Positions 11,499 to 22,469 of a stretch of DNA of 64,000 nt are shown here, in pieces (the stretch's first letter is position 1; each line of letters begins with the position of its first letter). A model generated the notes under the pieces. It was given only the letters and a program-made list of their open reading frames with translations, was not told the DNA's origin and ran no database searches. The position numbers and the translations under genes were made by a program. The stretch lies in NCBI GenBank assembly GCA_030323885.1, contig CM059186.1:27017005-27081004 (forward strand), given 5' to 3'. This DNA comes from Branchipolynoe longqiensis. Taxonomy: Eukaryota > Annelida > Polychaeta > Phyllodocida > Polynoidae.

Positions 11499-12449
11499 TA
11501 ACCGTCGGGCTAATCCGCCCCCGCCAAAGGCAAGCCTTCGTGTTAATTTATATAATTATTTCCATGTGAATTTCTCGGGCCGGCCGCGGGCCGCTGCTGC
11601 CCCTCGTCCCGTCTGCAGGTAGTCCGTGTCTGTCGGTGTACTTCTCGGGCTACAGTCGGCTAGCCAGAGTATCGCCTAAATACGGAGGTTTGCCTCCGCC
11701 CGTAATATGTTTAGTACAAAGCATGTATTGTATTGTTTCAACTAACTGGCTGGTCTCCTCGCCGAACGGTGTATTTAATATGTTTAAATGGATCCAGAAC
11801 TAAGCAGAGGCGCTAGTGTCTCTGCTACTGTCACTGATAATCAGCCTACGTTACTGTCTTATTTCAGCCTGAAAGATCGGTACGTTAATGCTATTAATGT
11901 CCATTTTAATCTCCCCGCAGATGGGCTAAGTAGCAGCATAAGGCCTAGTCAGGCTTAAGGCCCTTAATTATATATATAAAGTATTCCAAAGTTAGATTCG
12001 ACCATAGCGGTTTACTCCATAGAAAACTGGAGGATAGTAAAGAATGCAAGGAACGTTCCAATCAACTTTTCCAAGAGCTCACGGCTTTGTTTATTCTTAT
12101 TAAACTAACATTCGTGGTAGGACATAGTATAGAATATCGTTCGAACCCTTCCCGTAATGTTTAATGTAAAACAACTTTAGAATTTCGATAATATAGACCT
12201 AAAACTCGGCTAAAACATCAGAGCGTCATAAAGCACGTCTGATCGGTCTGGCCCCGAACGCCCGACCTTCCTCCGTTGCCAGGCGCGACGCTATTTGCGT
12301 CTCCTAGCAACGCTTTACGGCCGAAAACCCCGTCGCCCGTGAATGTTTGGCATTCGCGGTCTGCCATGGCGAGTAGCCCGTATCTCCAAATACGGGTTAA
12401 TCGGCGCACGCCCGTGAATGCCACCAGGCTGGCAGTCTCGCCCACTTCA
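11499..12449. mobile_element. ~950-bp insertion inside the DIRS pol region, unidentified
   Basis: On the minus strand the family block reads KPDIDLFASQNPY up to about 12450 and resumes as SWHPEPESWRVDAFSLIW at 11495. In relatives these blocks are adjacent. The intervening ~950 bp have no coding similarity to the element. ATATG stands at both junctions (12450s and 11490s), consistent with a 5-bp target duplication as left by an LTR element, so a solo LTR is possible. The DNA is GC-rich at both ends, with a palindrome CCGTATCTCCAAATACGG at 12379-12396. No conclusive TG...CA ends are seen. Confidence 0.45.
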
Positions 12450-13753
12450 CATATATATGGGTTTTGTGATGCAAACAAATCAATATCTGGCTTTCCCCAT
12501 GTATGATAAATATAGTTGAAAATACTATTGCAAAGGACCATTCTAGATGATCATGGAAATGTCTACTTTTCATGTCCGCCAACGTATTTTGACTGCCTGG
12601 GATATGCGCTATTGTTAGCCATATGGTGTGTTCCTCTGCCCAGTCCCAAATTAGTTTGGCTAACTGGTTACATGGTTTGGAACGAGTCCCTCCCATATTA
12701 CCTATGTAAGCCATAGCTGTTGTATTATCTGTTAATACCCGTACATGATTTTTAGGTAGGTGAACTAAACTTCATAAACCCAAATAAATAGCTCTTAGTT
12801 CTAGTACATTGATGTGGTCGGAGATTTCATCTTCCATCCACCGGCCACCTGTTGCCCTCTATGAACCCCCATCCTTCTAGCGAAGTGTCAGTTGTAACCG
12901 TCGTATTGGGTTCGCCCATTCTAATGGGGTTGGGTGAATTATCAATGTGTGGTAGCCACCAGAGAATGTCCTGTAGGCCTTCTTTCAAAATCGTCATATG
13001 CCTTTCAAATTTCCCTTTAGTGTGAGCCAACGCTAAGTTATCTATTTCTAGCGATTTAATACGGGCCTTGCCATATAGAATAGCAGGGGCATATGCTATC
13101 ATCAGCCCTATAAAAACTGCCACTTGTCTTATCTTTGGTTTAAGCAACCGTAATAATTGGTTTACCATGGTTGTAAATTTATACACTTTCTGTGTCGTTA
13201 ATGAAATCGTCATCCCTGTTGTGTCAATAACAAACCCCAGAAACTTCAATTTCTTTGTAGGTGTTAATACTGATTTTTGTTCATGTATGTAGAAACCTAA
13301 CCTTTGAAATGTCCCACATAGATCATCTACTGCTGTTTGACAATGTTGTTGTGTTTGTGCAACAATAAACGAATCATTAATGTAAGGGGAGAAAAAAGGT
13401 TTCAATAACCTTGTGAAAATGCGTAGAGCGCAAGCTAGGCCATTTGGCATACAGGTAAACTCATAAAGCTTGTCATTCCAACAAAACCTGAGAAATTTCC
13501 GATCCGGTTTATAAATTGGCACTGAATAGTATGCATCTCTGAGATCAATGCTGGCTAGCCAGGAGTCCCGTGTTACTAAATCTCCAGCTGTGTCTATTGA
13601 AAACATTTTAAAATGTTTATACTTCACCATTTTAAAATCCAAAATGAGTCGAATATCCCCACTTGGTTTGGGTCTCGAAAATATATTCGAGATAAACTCC
13701 CCTGCGACATGCAGTGCTGGCTCTATAATGCCTTTCTCACAAAATATTAGCAC
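12397..13753 (-). pseudogene. DIRS reverse transcriptase and RNase H, inactive
   Basis: The RT frame is open from 13753 to 12827: GEFISNIFSRPKPSGDIRLI near the start, the palm motif SIDLRDAYYSV, then FTCMPNGLACAL, and the second catalytic box as PYINDSFIVAQ. Active copies of this family have Y-x-D-D there, so the first aspartate is changed to asparagine and the enzyme should be inactive. RNase H follows across a stop near 12775: HINVLELRAIYLGL, LTDNTTAMAYIGNMGG, then IAHIPGSQNTLADMKSRHF. Near 12545 the frame shifts and continues as WGKPDIDLFASQNPY, a block typical of DIRS and related elements. No host function is implied. Confidence 0.82.
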
Positions 13754-13891
13754 TTGATCATTTAAGGCTTCTCACTCAGAAGCATCAAATCTATAGGGAA
13801 AAGGTATGCTATTCTGAATGGGCTCCTCCATGAGTGGTATCCTAACCCCTTCAGCCAGGCTGAGGATAGCTAAATTTTCCGTAATCTCGCC

Positions 13892-15300
13892 CTATTCCGG
13901 CAAGCAATTAACTAAATTACCCACGGTAAATTCGCTTACTGGAGTCTGTGTCGCTACTTGTTTCCTGGGCAGGGGAACGGCTTCTGTGGAGTGTTGTCCC
14001 TCTTGAAGGGCCTGTTCCCATCGTTCCATCCAAAGGGCTGCCTCTGGCCCCTTCCCCTGGCCTGATAGCCGTATCCGTCGCAAACCGGCTGCCCCGCTGT
14101 CCGGTTTGCTGGTTCCGAAAATCCTGCCTGGCTTTTTTAAAACCAGGCCGGATTGGCATCCCCTTTCTTTTTCTCAGCCTCCATATGTTTGCCGCACTTC
14201 GTTCCGGTCTCCACTTGCTTAAATAAGTACTGGAGCTGACCCGCAAACATCTTGGTCTTATCCAAGTGCTTTCCCTTTACGGGCTTGAGGGGGGAAGGAA
14301 TAAGGTATATTCCTTCCCATCGGTGTCGACCACTTTCTTGGACCTGGCTACCTCTTTGCCGGCGTCCGTACAGACTGCTTTGAATACGTTTTCAAACCAC
14401 CTGTATGAGAGGAAATTGCTGGCGGCTGTAAGCAAACCAATTCCCCCATCCATTTCCCCACAAAGGGAAGAGAACTTATTCTCGGTCATCATTCTGTTTG
14501 CGATCGGTGTGATGGTTGCCAGTCCTGACAACACAGCCTTGTGCACGGTGTGCAGGACGGCTTCAAACTTTGTCCGGTCCTCACTCAGTTTGACATTGCT
14601 GTCCATTTCCTTTATGACCAATTCGGGGACCCCTTTGATCCCCGTGTACTTTTCCCCCAACTTGGTGATAACCCCAGTCGGTTTGAAGGTACTGAAGTGA
14701 CTGAGGATGGTCTTGCAGATCATTGTAGTGTTTACTATTTTCTTGCTCCTTAAAGTCCTACACTTTTTCACCACTTTCCGACTCATTTTGGCTACTTTCC
14801 CTGCCCTCTTGAGTGTCTGAGTCTGTGGACGTCGAGTCAGAAGAAGATTTCTTACTCTTCTTTGTCTTCTTTTTCTTACTCTTTCTCTTCTTCGCCAACC
14901 GATTCTTCCTGCACGCCTTGGTGAAGTCATCCCCATGAATCTCCTTCTTCTTGTGTTTGCGTTTTCGCGCCACCACAACTTCCACCGGGGAATCCTCGTC
15001 CGGGGAATCCTCGTTGGAGGAATCTTGGTCCGCGGAAAAGTCCTCCCACTCAGACTATTCCGATACTGGTGCTTGCTTAGCCCCCTTAGCGGCGCACGGC
15101 TTAATTGGGAGCATTTCCTCCAACTTGAGCTGGAGGAGGCGCGTCAAACGCGCATTTAGGTCAGCGGGCTGGGTCCCAAGCCCCCCCCCCCCCCCGGCAT
15201 CCTCAGAATCTTGTTTTTCTGGTGACCTTTGCACCCTTACTCACTGCACTCTCGGGAAGCGTCCGCTTTACTCCGTTTCATAGCCATAGCTGGAAGTCTG
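13892..15300 (-). pseudogene. DIRS gag-like protein, frameshifted
   Basis: The N-terminal part (about 14985-14758) is a charged region with KKRKSKKKKTKKSKKSSSDS followed by a Ser/Glu-rich acidic stretch. The frame then changes to a globular part (14720-14277) reading TFKPTGVITKLGEKYTGIKG and continuing to FLSYRWFENVFKAVCTDAGK. A basic tail with RPGFKKARQDFRNQQTGQRG follows at 14150-14090, as in gag proteins of DIRS elements. At least three frame changes are needed. A possible start, MAMKRSKADASRECSE, is near 15290, separated by a 19-base poly-C run (15180s) that is itself a slippage site. It would package element RNA if intact; here it is dead. Confidence 0.65.
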
Positions 15301-16161
15301 CAAATGACCAAAACCAAAGGTCAGGCAATGCTCAAGGTGAATGTCACACAGGTAATTAACATATAACTACCCCAAGCATGCATCAAGGTGTTAAATCCAT
15401 ATTTAAACCGTCTTTAATAAAAACATGAAACGGACATGAATGGATAGCCAATGGACGAAACAAACTCAAACCGGACAAGAGCCATAGACGTCAATCTGGT
15501 GGCATCCGTTCCAAGTTTTGTGCATGTTCAACACTTGTATGGACACAAACCGGACTTTGCCAGATATCAACGGACTTTGTTCGGTTTCTTTCCATTTGCC
15601 CCAATCCGGTGATGTGTGACGTCCGCTTAACACAGCGTGTGGGAAATTGAGTGTCGTAGGTAAACGGTATGGGGGACCAACCGAAACCAAATGAGGGGTA
15701 GGGACCAGTGTAGTGGTAACCTCCCACACTCTCTGTCCAATAAACTTCTCCCACCTGCGGCTTTGTTGGCCAACAAGTTGGAGAAAATACTACGGAACTC
15801 GGAGGTACGCCTTAACACATTTGGGGAATCTCAAGGAAACCCAGGAATAAATCCTAACGATGTAAGTGGCCCCTGCCAAACATCTCTCCATTCGGCAACG
15901 AGCAGCAATACAAAGAACAATGGCAGCATTGTTCTAACGATGTTACAACACATCGCAATTAACCTGTAAGTCAATTAATATTCTATAAAAAGTTTTACAA
16001 ACTTGATGTATGTGAATGCTAACATTAACTACACCAAAATATCCATTCAAAAATGATACTAACCTGGTTGGTTTAGTAGTTAATGTAGAAAAAAGAGCTA
16101 CTCAACAAACGTCCTCCCGTTGTGAGTAGATTATGCTAATTGCTGGACCCGGATGGGCTTC

Positions 16162-16206
16162 CTTCTCCCTGGACTACGAGTAGCTAGAGGCGTAGTACCG
16201 AGGTAA
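16162..16206. repeat. DIRS right inverted terminal repeat
   Basis: Inverse copy of 10089-10133. Just inside it lies GGACCCGGATGGGCTTCCTT, whose complement recurs, diverged, in the miniature element at about 9855-9885. Confidence 0.8.
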
Positions 16207-16425
16207 CAAAAATATAGAAATATTTATACATATATATAGTGTATATGAATCAAGGTGTATGCATGGCATATAACTTAGAAGGGGGTAGAGAGCAAGCAAC
16301 GGCGATCTAAGTTTAAACTTATTGGAGGGGATATAACCGCATACCAACCAGTGGTCCACAACTGGTTCATCAAAGGCTGGGGGAAGAGAGGGGAGAGGAC
16401 GAAGGGGAGGGAAGATGGGTTGGTT

Positions 16426-16605
16426 GCTTGTTAGTTTTACATCCTGGCAACATCTAAGGTCATATCAAGACGGGCACTGACTTGTGACAGTGCACACACG
16501 AGGTGACTTCATAGTGATGACTCACTGGGGAATCAGGCTGCCAGCACCATGACCTGATATCCCACTCAGTCATATTATCCTGACACTAAGCTAACCAGTC
16601 TGAGG
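16426..16605 (-). mobile_element. tRNA-derived SINE, 5' truncated
   Basis: Tail ACATCCTGGCAACATCTAAGG then the body to GAGCTAACCAGTC-like sequence; it stops at the GGA microsatellite. Confidence 0.7.
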
Positions 16606-16627
16606 GAAGAGGGATGTAGGTGTAGCA

Positions 16628-16866
16628 GGAGGAGGAGGAGGAGGAGGAGGAGGGAGGAGGAGAGGAGAGGAGGAGGAGGAGGAGAGGAGGAGGAGGAGGA
16701 GAGGAGGAGGAGGAGAGGAGGAGGAGGAGGAGGAGGAGAGGAGGAGGAGGGAGGAGGAGGAGGAGGAGGAGGAGGAGGAGGAGGAGGAGGAGGAGGAGGA
16801 GGAGGAGGAGGAAATGAGGAGTAGGAGGAGAAGAAGAAGAAGAAGAAGAAGAAGAAGAAGAAGAAG
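16628..16866. repeat. (GGA)n then (AAG)n microsatellite
   Basis: About 190 bp of GGA with interruptions, ending in a pure AAG run at 16829-16865. Open frames rich in Arg or Ser/Leu across it are artefacts. Confidence 0.9.
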
Positions 16867-17504
16867 GAGGGAAAAAAGATGGGACGACGGTATCAGCAGG
16901 GTCGAGGATGTACACCGCTGTACAGAATCTGATGTTCCCACTCCTCCCGGAAAACGACGCAGAGAAACGACCACGGACAAGGCCAAGAGCCGACACTGGT
17001 AACGATAACGTCCCGGGACCGTTAGGAAACGAGCGGACGTGCTTCACGGCCGCCGCCACCCCTTTGTCTCCCCTCGGGCAAATCGGCCCGGATGAGAGAA
17101 ATTCTCCGCAGCTTCCCGCTTCGGAGCCAATTAGCACGCTTACTCGTCACTGCGCAGGAGCTCGTCCTGGCGTGATCTTAGATGTTGCTAAGGTGTAAGT
17201 TGTAACACCCCCCCTCCGAAACAATCAAACACTGACAATGACTGGTACATATATGTCCAGCTGTTTTTATCTCAGTACCCCACAGCCGGAGTATTTACCG
17301 CTAGCGCCCAAGCTAACTACTCTGGAGTAATAGCGCAAATAGACGTCATACCACTTAATAAAGTAATTCAACGACCACGCCCCCGACATCCACCCACCTG
17401 TTTATTAACCATATTTTAAAAGTCCCCCCCCCCTCCACACAGGTTCATAATGATAACTCCTCTTAGGGTTGTAGGCTAGTGAGAAACCCAGTTTCGTAAA
17501 CGAT
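16867..17504. other. no gene recognised
   Basis: 16900-17160 is CpG-rich and open in one frame (LLPENDAEKRPRTRPRADTG). No splice borders or homology are seen. The rest is unremarkable. Confidence 0.4.
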
Positions 17505-17800
17505 TTTGTTTGTTGGTTGTTTAATGCCCTAGAAGCATCAACGGTCATATCAGGATGGGTACTGACTTGTGACAGTGCGCACTCATGACACCTTATAGTG
17601 CTGCCCTACTGGGACTGTGGGAGACCAGTCCACCAGCACCAGCACCCAATATCCCACACAATCACTTTATCCAGATACTGTGCTAACCAGTCCACACCCT
17701 AGGTAGTGATAAGTATCAATTTCCTACGTCAGTGGTTTGACTCGCCTGACCATTCACATGGGAAGCCTGCACTCTACGGATTCGGCCATCGCGTCTGGTT
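17505..17800 (-). mobile_element. tRNA-derived SINE, full length
   Basis: Tail with CCTAGAAGCATCAACGGTCA, head complement ending CTACGGATTCGGCCATCGCG. A short + strand tail (GTGATCTTAGATGTTGCTAA) lies apart at 17170-17197. Confidence 0.7.
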
Positions 17801-17954
17801 TTTCGAGAAGCATGCTGGTCTATTGGAAGTTCCCACCCTGTGAAATCTGGCAGTACATAAGGAAGGGGTTGGGGTCCGGATTGGCGAGTAATCCCTATTA
17901 GGAGACATAATAGTACTTAAACGCAGGATAAAGTCAGCTTTATTGGTGTTCTTA

Positions 17955-18640
17955 CTTTTCATCCACCACAATAAAACACCTACCCCTCTATCACCATTCA
18001 TCACAATAAAACACCTACCCCATTACCAACATCCACCATAATAAAACACCTAACCTCCACAATCATCCACCACAATAAAACACCTACCATCACCATCCAT
18101 CATAATAAAACACCTACCCCTCTATCACCATCCATCACAATAAAACACCTACCCCTCTATCACCATTCATCACAATAAAACACCTACCCCATTACCAACA
18201 TCCACCACAATAAAACACCTAACCTCTACAATCATCCACCACAATAAAACACCTACCATCACCATCCATCATAATAAAACACCTACCCCTCTATCACCAT
18301 CCATCACAATAAAACACCTACCCCTCTATCACCATTCATCACAATAAAACACCTACCCCAGTACCAACATCCACCACAATAAAACACCTAACCTCTACAA
18401 TCATCCACCACAATAAAACACCTACCATCACCTACCATCATAATAAAACACCTACCCCTCTATCACCATCCATCACAATAAAAATAAAACACCTACCCCT
18501 CTATCATCATCCACCACAATAAAACACCTACCATCATAATAAAACACCTACCCCTCTATCACCAGCACCTCAATAAAACACCTATCCATTTATCATCATC
18601 ATCCACCACCACAATAAAACACCTACCCCTCTATCTTGTG
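17955..18640. repeat. minisatellite 1, AATAAAACACCTACC units
   Basis: About 18-20 copies of a ~35-40-bp unit (CACAATAAAACACCTACCCC then TCTATCACCATCCAT). A longer three-unit period (CTCTATC, ATTACCAACATC and CAATCATCCACC variants) is itself repeated. Every unit carries AATAAA. Confidence 0.9.
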
Positions 18641-19200
18641 TAAGCAGCCAACCTGCGCTCCAAAGTTGAACTACTCCACTAACAGTTTGGCATGATGAAG
18701 GCAAGCAAAGCAGTAAGCATGGTGGGAACCAGGTCCATTAGCAATGGTTGTCATTACAGCTTGCGCATGTGCGGATACACACTCACCCACGTGCATGTGA
18801 AATATATATATATATATCACAGAGGCTATTACACGTTCGACCCCCCCCCCCCCCCTCCCACCCCACCACAACAGAGGCGCATTCCGCACTAAACAAAGCC
18901 GCGGCATTTTGTAAACACACCCAGCCATCCCTGGGTCGCTACAGGTTCCCACTCCCCCAGCACACCCCCACGTCCGCCAAGCGACGCTGGTTTCTGCTTT
19001 CCGAACGCACTCGTTACCTTGAGGCGGCTGGTTACAGGGACACGCACAAAGGCCGGAATGTGTGGAATGCGGGCTGGCTGTGGACCTGACGCTCACTTAC
19101 CTGGCGGCCGGCCAGCCGCTAGACGTGCCCGCGTCACCCCCTCACGGCGTGAGGTAACCGGGTGCCCGTTTACTAACACCCCCACACCGCCACCCGGGAA
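18641..19200. other. spacer between minisatellites
   Basis: Contains a C run at 18841-18854 and a CpG-rich part at 18960-19200; no gene seen. Confidence 0.4.
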
Positions 19201-20180
19201 CCCGCTTCTGATACAACCCCGAGTACACGCGCACCATCCTTCTGATACAGACCCAAGTACACACGCACCAACCTTCTGATACAGCCATGAGCGCACACAG
19301 ACATGCATCATCCCTCTGATACAACCCTGAGTTCACACACACCATCCTTATGATACAACCCTGAGAACACACCATCCTTCTGATACAGCCCCAAGTACAG
19401 ACACACTATCCTTCTGATACAACCCCGAGTGCACACACATGCATCATCCCTCTGATACAACCCTGAGTACACACACCATCCTTCTGATACAGCCCTGAAT
19501 ACACACACACACCATCCGTGTGATACAGCTCCGAGTACAGACACTATCCTTCTGATACACCCCCGAGTACATATGCACTATACTTCTGATACAGCCTGAG
19601 TAGACACCCATACCATCCTTCTGATACAGCCCCACATACACCCACACCATCCTTCTGATACAGCCGAGTACAGACACACACCCACACCATCCTTCTGATA
19701 CAGCCAGAGTACAGACACACACAGGCACCATCCTTCTGATACAGCCCCGAGTACAGCCACACAGATGAACCATCCTTCTGATACAGACCCGAGTACAGAC
19801 ACACACCATCCTTCTGATACAGACTCGAGTACATACACACCCACACCATCCTTCTGATACAGCCCGAGTACAGACACGCGCAGACACCATCCTTCTGATA
19901 CAGCCCCGAGTACAGACACACACACACACCATCCTTCTGATACAGCCATAGTAAAGACACACACACACACACCATCCTTCTGATACAGCCCGAGTACAGA
20001 CACACACCATCCTTCTGATACAGCTCCGAGTACAGACACATGCACCAACCTTCTGATACAGCACCAACCCACCGATACCACCACTACCCACCAGTCGATA
20101 TGAACAGCCATAAGCACAACCTCCAGCTCTGATACAGCCCCGGGTACACACGCACCCTCCTTCTAATACATCGCTAACAC
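19201..20180. repeat. minisatellite 2, CATCCTTCTGATACAGCCCC units
   Basis: About 25-28 copies of a 32-45-bp unit, CCATCCTTCTGATACAGCCC followed by CGAGTACAGACACACAC. Length varies mostly in the CA-rich part. Long minus-strand frames across it are products of the repeat. A degraded stretch continues to about 20370. Confidence 0.9.
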
Positions 20181-20370
20181 CCCCTCCCCCCCCCATCACC
20201 ATCACCACCCACCCAATGAACCGCCGATATGCACAAACCCCAGCTTCTGATACTGCTCCCATAAACTAACTTCCAGGATACACTCCCACCCCCCCACATC
20301 CTTCTGATACAAGCCCCAGCTCCCTCACACACCCCCAGAACAACACTCACCCACCTTCAGCTTCTGACAT

Positions 20371-21260
20371 AGTCCCAAGTACAGCACATTCATTGTCAGC
20401 TTCTAATACAACTTCTGATATAGTCCCAAGCATAGCGCACCCATTGTCAGCTTCTGATACAGTCCCAAGCATATCACACTCATGGTCAGCTTCTGATACA
20501 GTCCCAAGCATAGCGCACTCACCGTCAGCTTTAGATAAAGGATTTACCCGGTACTTTCAGTACACGGGTGAAAACCAGCCGAAAAAGCGGGTTAATGAAA
20601 TGAGAGCCTAATTTCACAATCTAAGAAGCAACATTTATTCTTTGTAGATGTCTTCATATTTACCCGCTACCTTTGAGTTGAAAAATATAATAAAATATCT
20701 AGTTTAATACGATTTAAAATTGAAATCGACGGCGTTCAATGACAGCCATCTTGGATTTTTGCATTCTCTCCCATTTCACCAAATTTGTGCCAATATAAGT
20801 AACCATTTGACACTGGAGCCAGGCATTCTATTTCTTGTTCCATACTAAAGCTATTTTCGCCCGTATTTAGACTACGTTGGTATTCACCCGTGTACTGCGA
20901 GTACCAGGTGAATCTTTTATCTACGTCAGCTTCTGATACAGTCCCAAGCATAGCGCACCCATTGTCAGCTTCTTATACAACTTCTGATACAGTCCCAAGC
21001 ATAGCACACTCACTGTCAGCTTCTGATACAGTCCCAACCATCACGCACCCACTGTCAGCTTCTGACACGGTCCCAAGCATAGCACACTCACCATCAGCTT
21101 CTGATACAGTCCCAAGCATAGCGCACCCATTGTCAGCTTCTTATACAACTTCTGATACAGTCCCAACCATCGCGCACCCACTGTCAGCTTCTGCTATAGT
21201 CCCAAGCATAGCTCACCCACTGTCAGCTTCTGCTATAGTCCCAAGCACAACATAGCCCCT
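20371..21260. repeat. minisatellite 3, GTCAGCTTCTGATACAGTCC units
   Basis: A ~39-bp unit, GTCAGCTTCTGATACAGTCC followed by CAAGCATAGCGCACCCACT. Shares CTTCTGATACAG with minisatellite 2. It is cut by MITE M1. Degraded units run on to about 21510. Confidence 0.88.
20532..20923. mobile_element. Mutator-like MITE, long form (M1)
   Basis: A 392-bp element with TIRs TAGATAAAGGATTTACCC... and ...GGTGAATCTTTTATCTA. It is flanked by exact 9-bp duplications CGTCAGCTT (20523-20531, 20924-20932). It sits inside the minisatellite at 20.4-21.25 kb. The interior matches 56515-56921. Confidence 0.85.
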
Positions 21261-21702
21261 CCCCCAAACACACACCTGTCTCCAATATAGTCCAAGGTCA
21301 ACACACTATCACACCATCTTCCAATACAGTGTACAACTGAAAGTCCAAGCACAACACACACCTTGACACCCGCCCCAGCTTCTGATACACCCGACACACT
21401 TTTGATGCAACATGGAAAACGTGACCCTGCAGCTTTTGATACAGCAGTGATCACCATACTGCACCCCCACCCACACCGAACACACCCACACCCAGCTTCT
21501 GATACAGACCAAACATTCCTCTCCCATACCCGCACATAAAGAAGAAAACAAAAGAAGCTGGTTAGAGCTGGCCACGCCGCGGGTTACCACGACCCGCCAT
21601 TGTGATAGCTGTCTGCAATGTGCGTCGGGTTTGAGAATTAACCCAGAAGTGTTCAAATAGATGTGTATTTCGTTGGAAATGGTCGGAGAACTGTTGCCGC
21701 AG

Positions 21703-21984
21703 GGGAGAGGGGGGGGGGGGGTGAGAGGGGGAGGCGCCCCCATACCTCAGAACACACAAATAGGGGGAGCCCACACGGCGTGGCGAGGTACGTCTACGTC
21801 TTCGCCTACCCACCACCACGCTTACATCGCCCTTTGGGCCGAAAGTTTTGTGTAGAACCCATAACCGGGGCATGTGGTAGGAGTGGGAGTGGGAGTGGGA
21901 GTGGGAATGGGAATGGGAAGGGAGGGGAGGGGAGGGGAGGGAGGGGAGGGGGGGAGGGGAGGGGGGAGGGAGGGGGGGGGGAGG

Positions 21985-22023
<39 letters not shown>
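21703..22023. repeat. G-rich tract with uninterrupted G run
   Basis: GGGAGTGGGAGTGGGAGT, GGGGAGGGGAGG and a final run of over 30 G (about 21989-22023). Multiple quadruplex-forming motifs. Confidence 0.85.
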
Positions 22024-22024
<1 letters not shown>

Positions 22025-22097
22025 GGCCACTCCCCTCCCACCTCATGTAGATTGCAGCAGGGTCTATTGGTCGGCTGATCCTTAATGACCATTTATA

Positions 22098-22423
22098 CTT
22101 TACTTATTGGAAGTGGCTATTCGTACGGGACCGTATCAATAGCCAGAGTGCTTATTAGTACGGCACTCCTTTATCACATTGTACCCCCGTCGCGTTAGCC
22201 TAGGTTAGGGTTAGAATAACTTTGTTTGTTGTTGTTGTTTTGCGTCCTAGCAACATCTAATGTCATATCAGGATGGGGGGGTTGGGATAAGGGTTAGCGT
22301 TAGGATTGTTTCATCTTATGATAGGGTCAAAGCTAGTCATGTGACTACCGCAGAACTAATAAGCGCTCTGGCTATTGATACGGTCCCGTAGGAATAGCCA
22401 CTGCCGTACTTATTTATGTACCT
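22098..22423. mobile_element. TIR element holding a SINE tail
   Basis: About 52-bp inverted ends built on GTGGCTATTCGTACGGGACC and TATCAATAGCCAGAG, mirrored at 22365-22420. A SINE tail (22224-22278) lies inside. Confidence 0.65.
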
Positions 22424-22469
22424 AGTGTTCCCACTCAGAGGGTTATGCTTAATTGATTAATACCACTAA

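Larger units (their letters stand above)
10089..16206 (-). mobile_element. DIRS-type tyrosine-recombinase retrotransposon, decayed
   Basis: Read on the minus strand, the order is gag-like protein, reverse transcriptase, RNase H, a downstream conserved block and tyrosine recombinase, which is the DIRS order. Imperfect inverted terminal repeats of about 45 bp close the element: TTACGTCGGTACTCCGCCTC at 10089 against the complement of the sequence ending GTAGTACCGAGGTAA at 16206, both running into CTAGCTACTCGTAGTCCAGG. There are no long direct repeats and no integrase, which separates it from LTR elements. Every coding block carries frameshifts or stops, the RT active site is altered, and the RNase H region is split by a ~950-bp insertion. 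Confidence 0.85.

Noticed and set aside
11184..14700. Plus-strand frames over the DIRS region
   Set aside because: Shadows of the minus-strand gag, RT and recombinase frames.
14758..14985. Lys/Ser-rich frame as a nuclear host protein
   Set aside because: It is in register and orientation with the DIRS gag and joined to it by one frameshift.
16586..17137. Ser/Leu/Pro-rich 183-codon frame
   Set aside because: Direct translation of the GGA and AAG microsatellite.
19308..20262. Long minus-strand frames with repeated LYQKDGVC and AVSEGWC motifs
   Set aside because: All three frames are open because the ~36-bp minisatellite unit lacks stops; the same repeat gives a different protein in each frame.
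17955..21260. Regular repeats as a CRISPR array
   Set aside because: Units are contiguous with no unique spacers, no cas genes are present, and the window is eukaryotic.
21562..22092. Proline-rich and glycine-rich frames on both strands
   Set aside because: Translation of the G-run tract; no start context, splice sites or conserved part.
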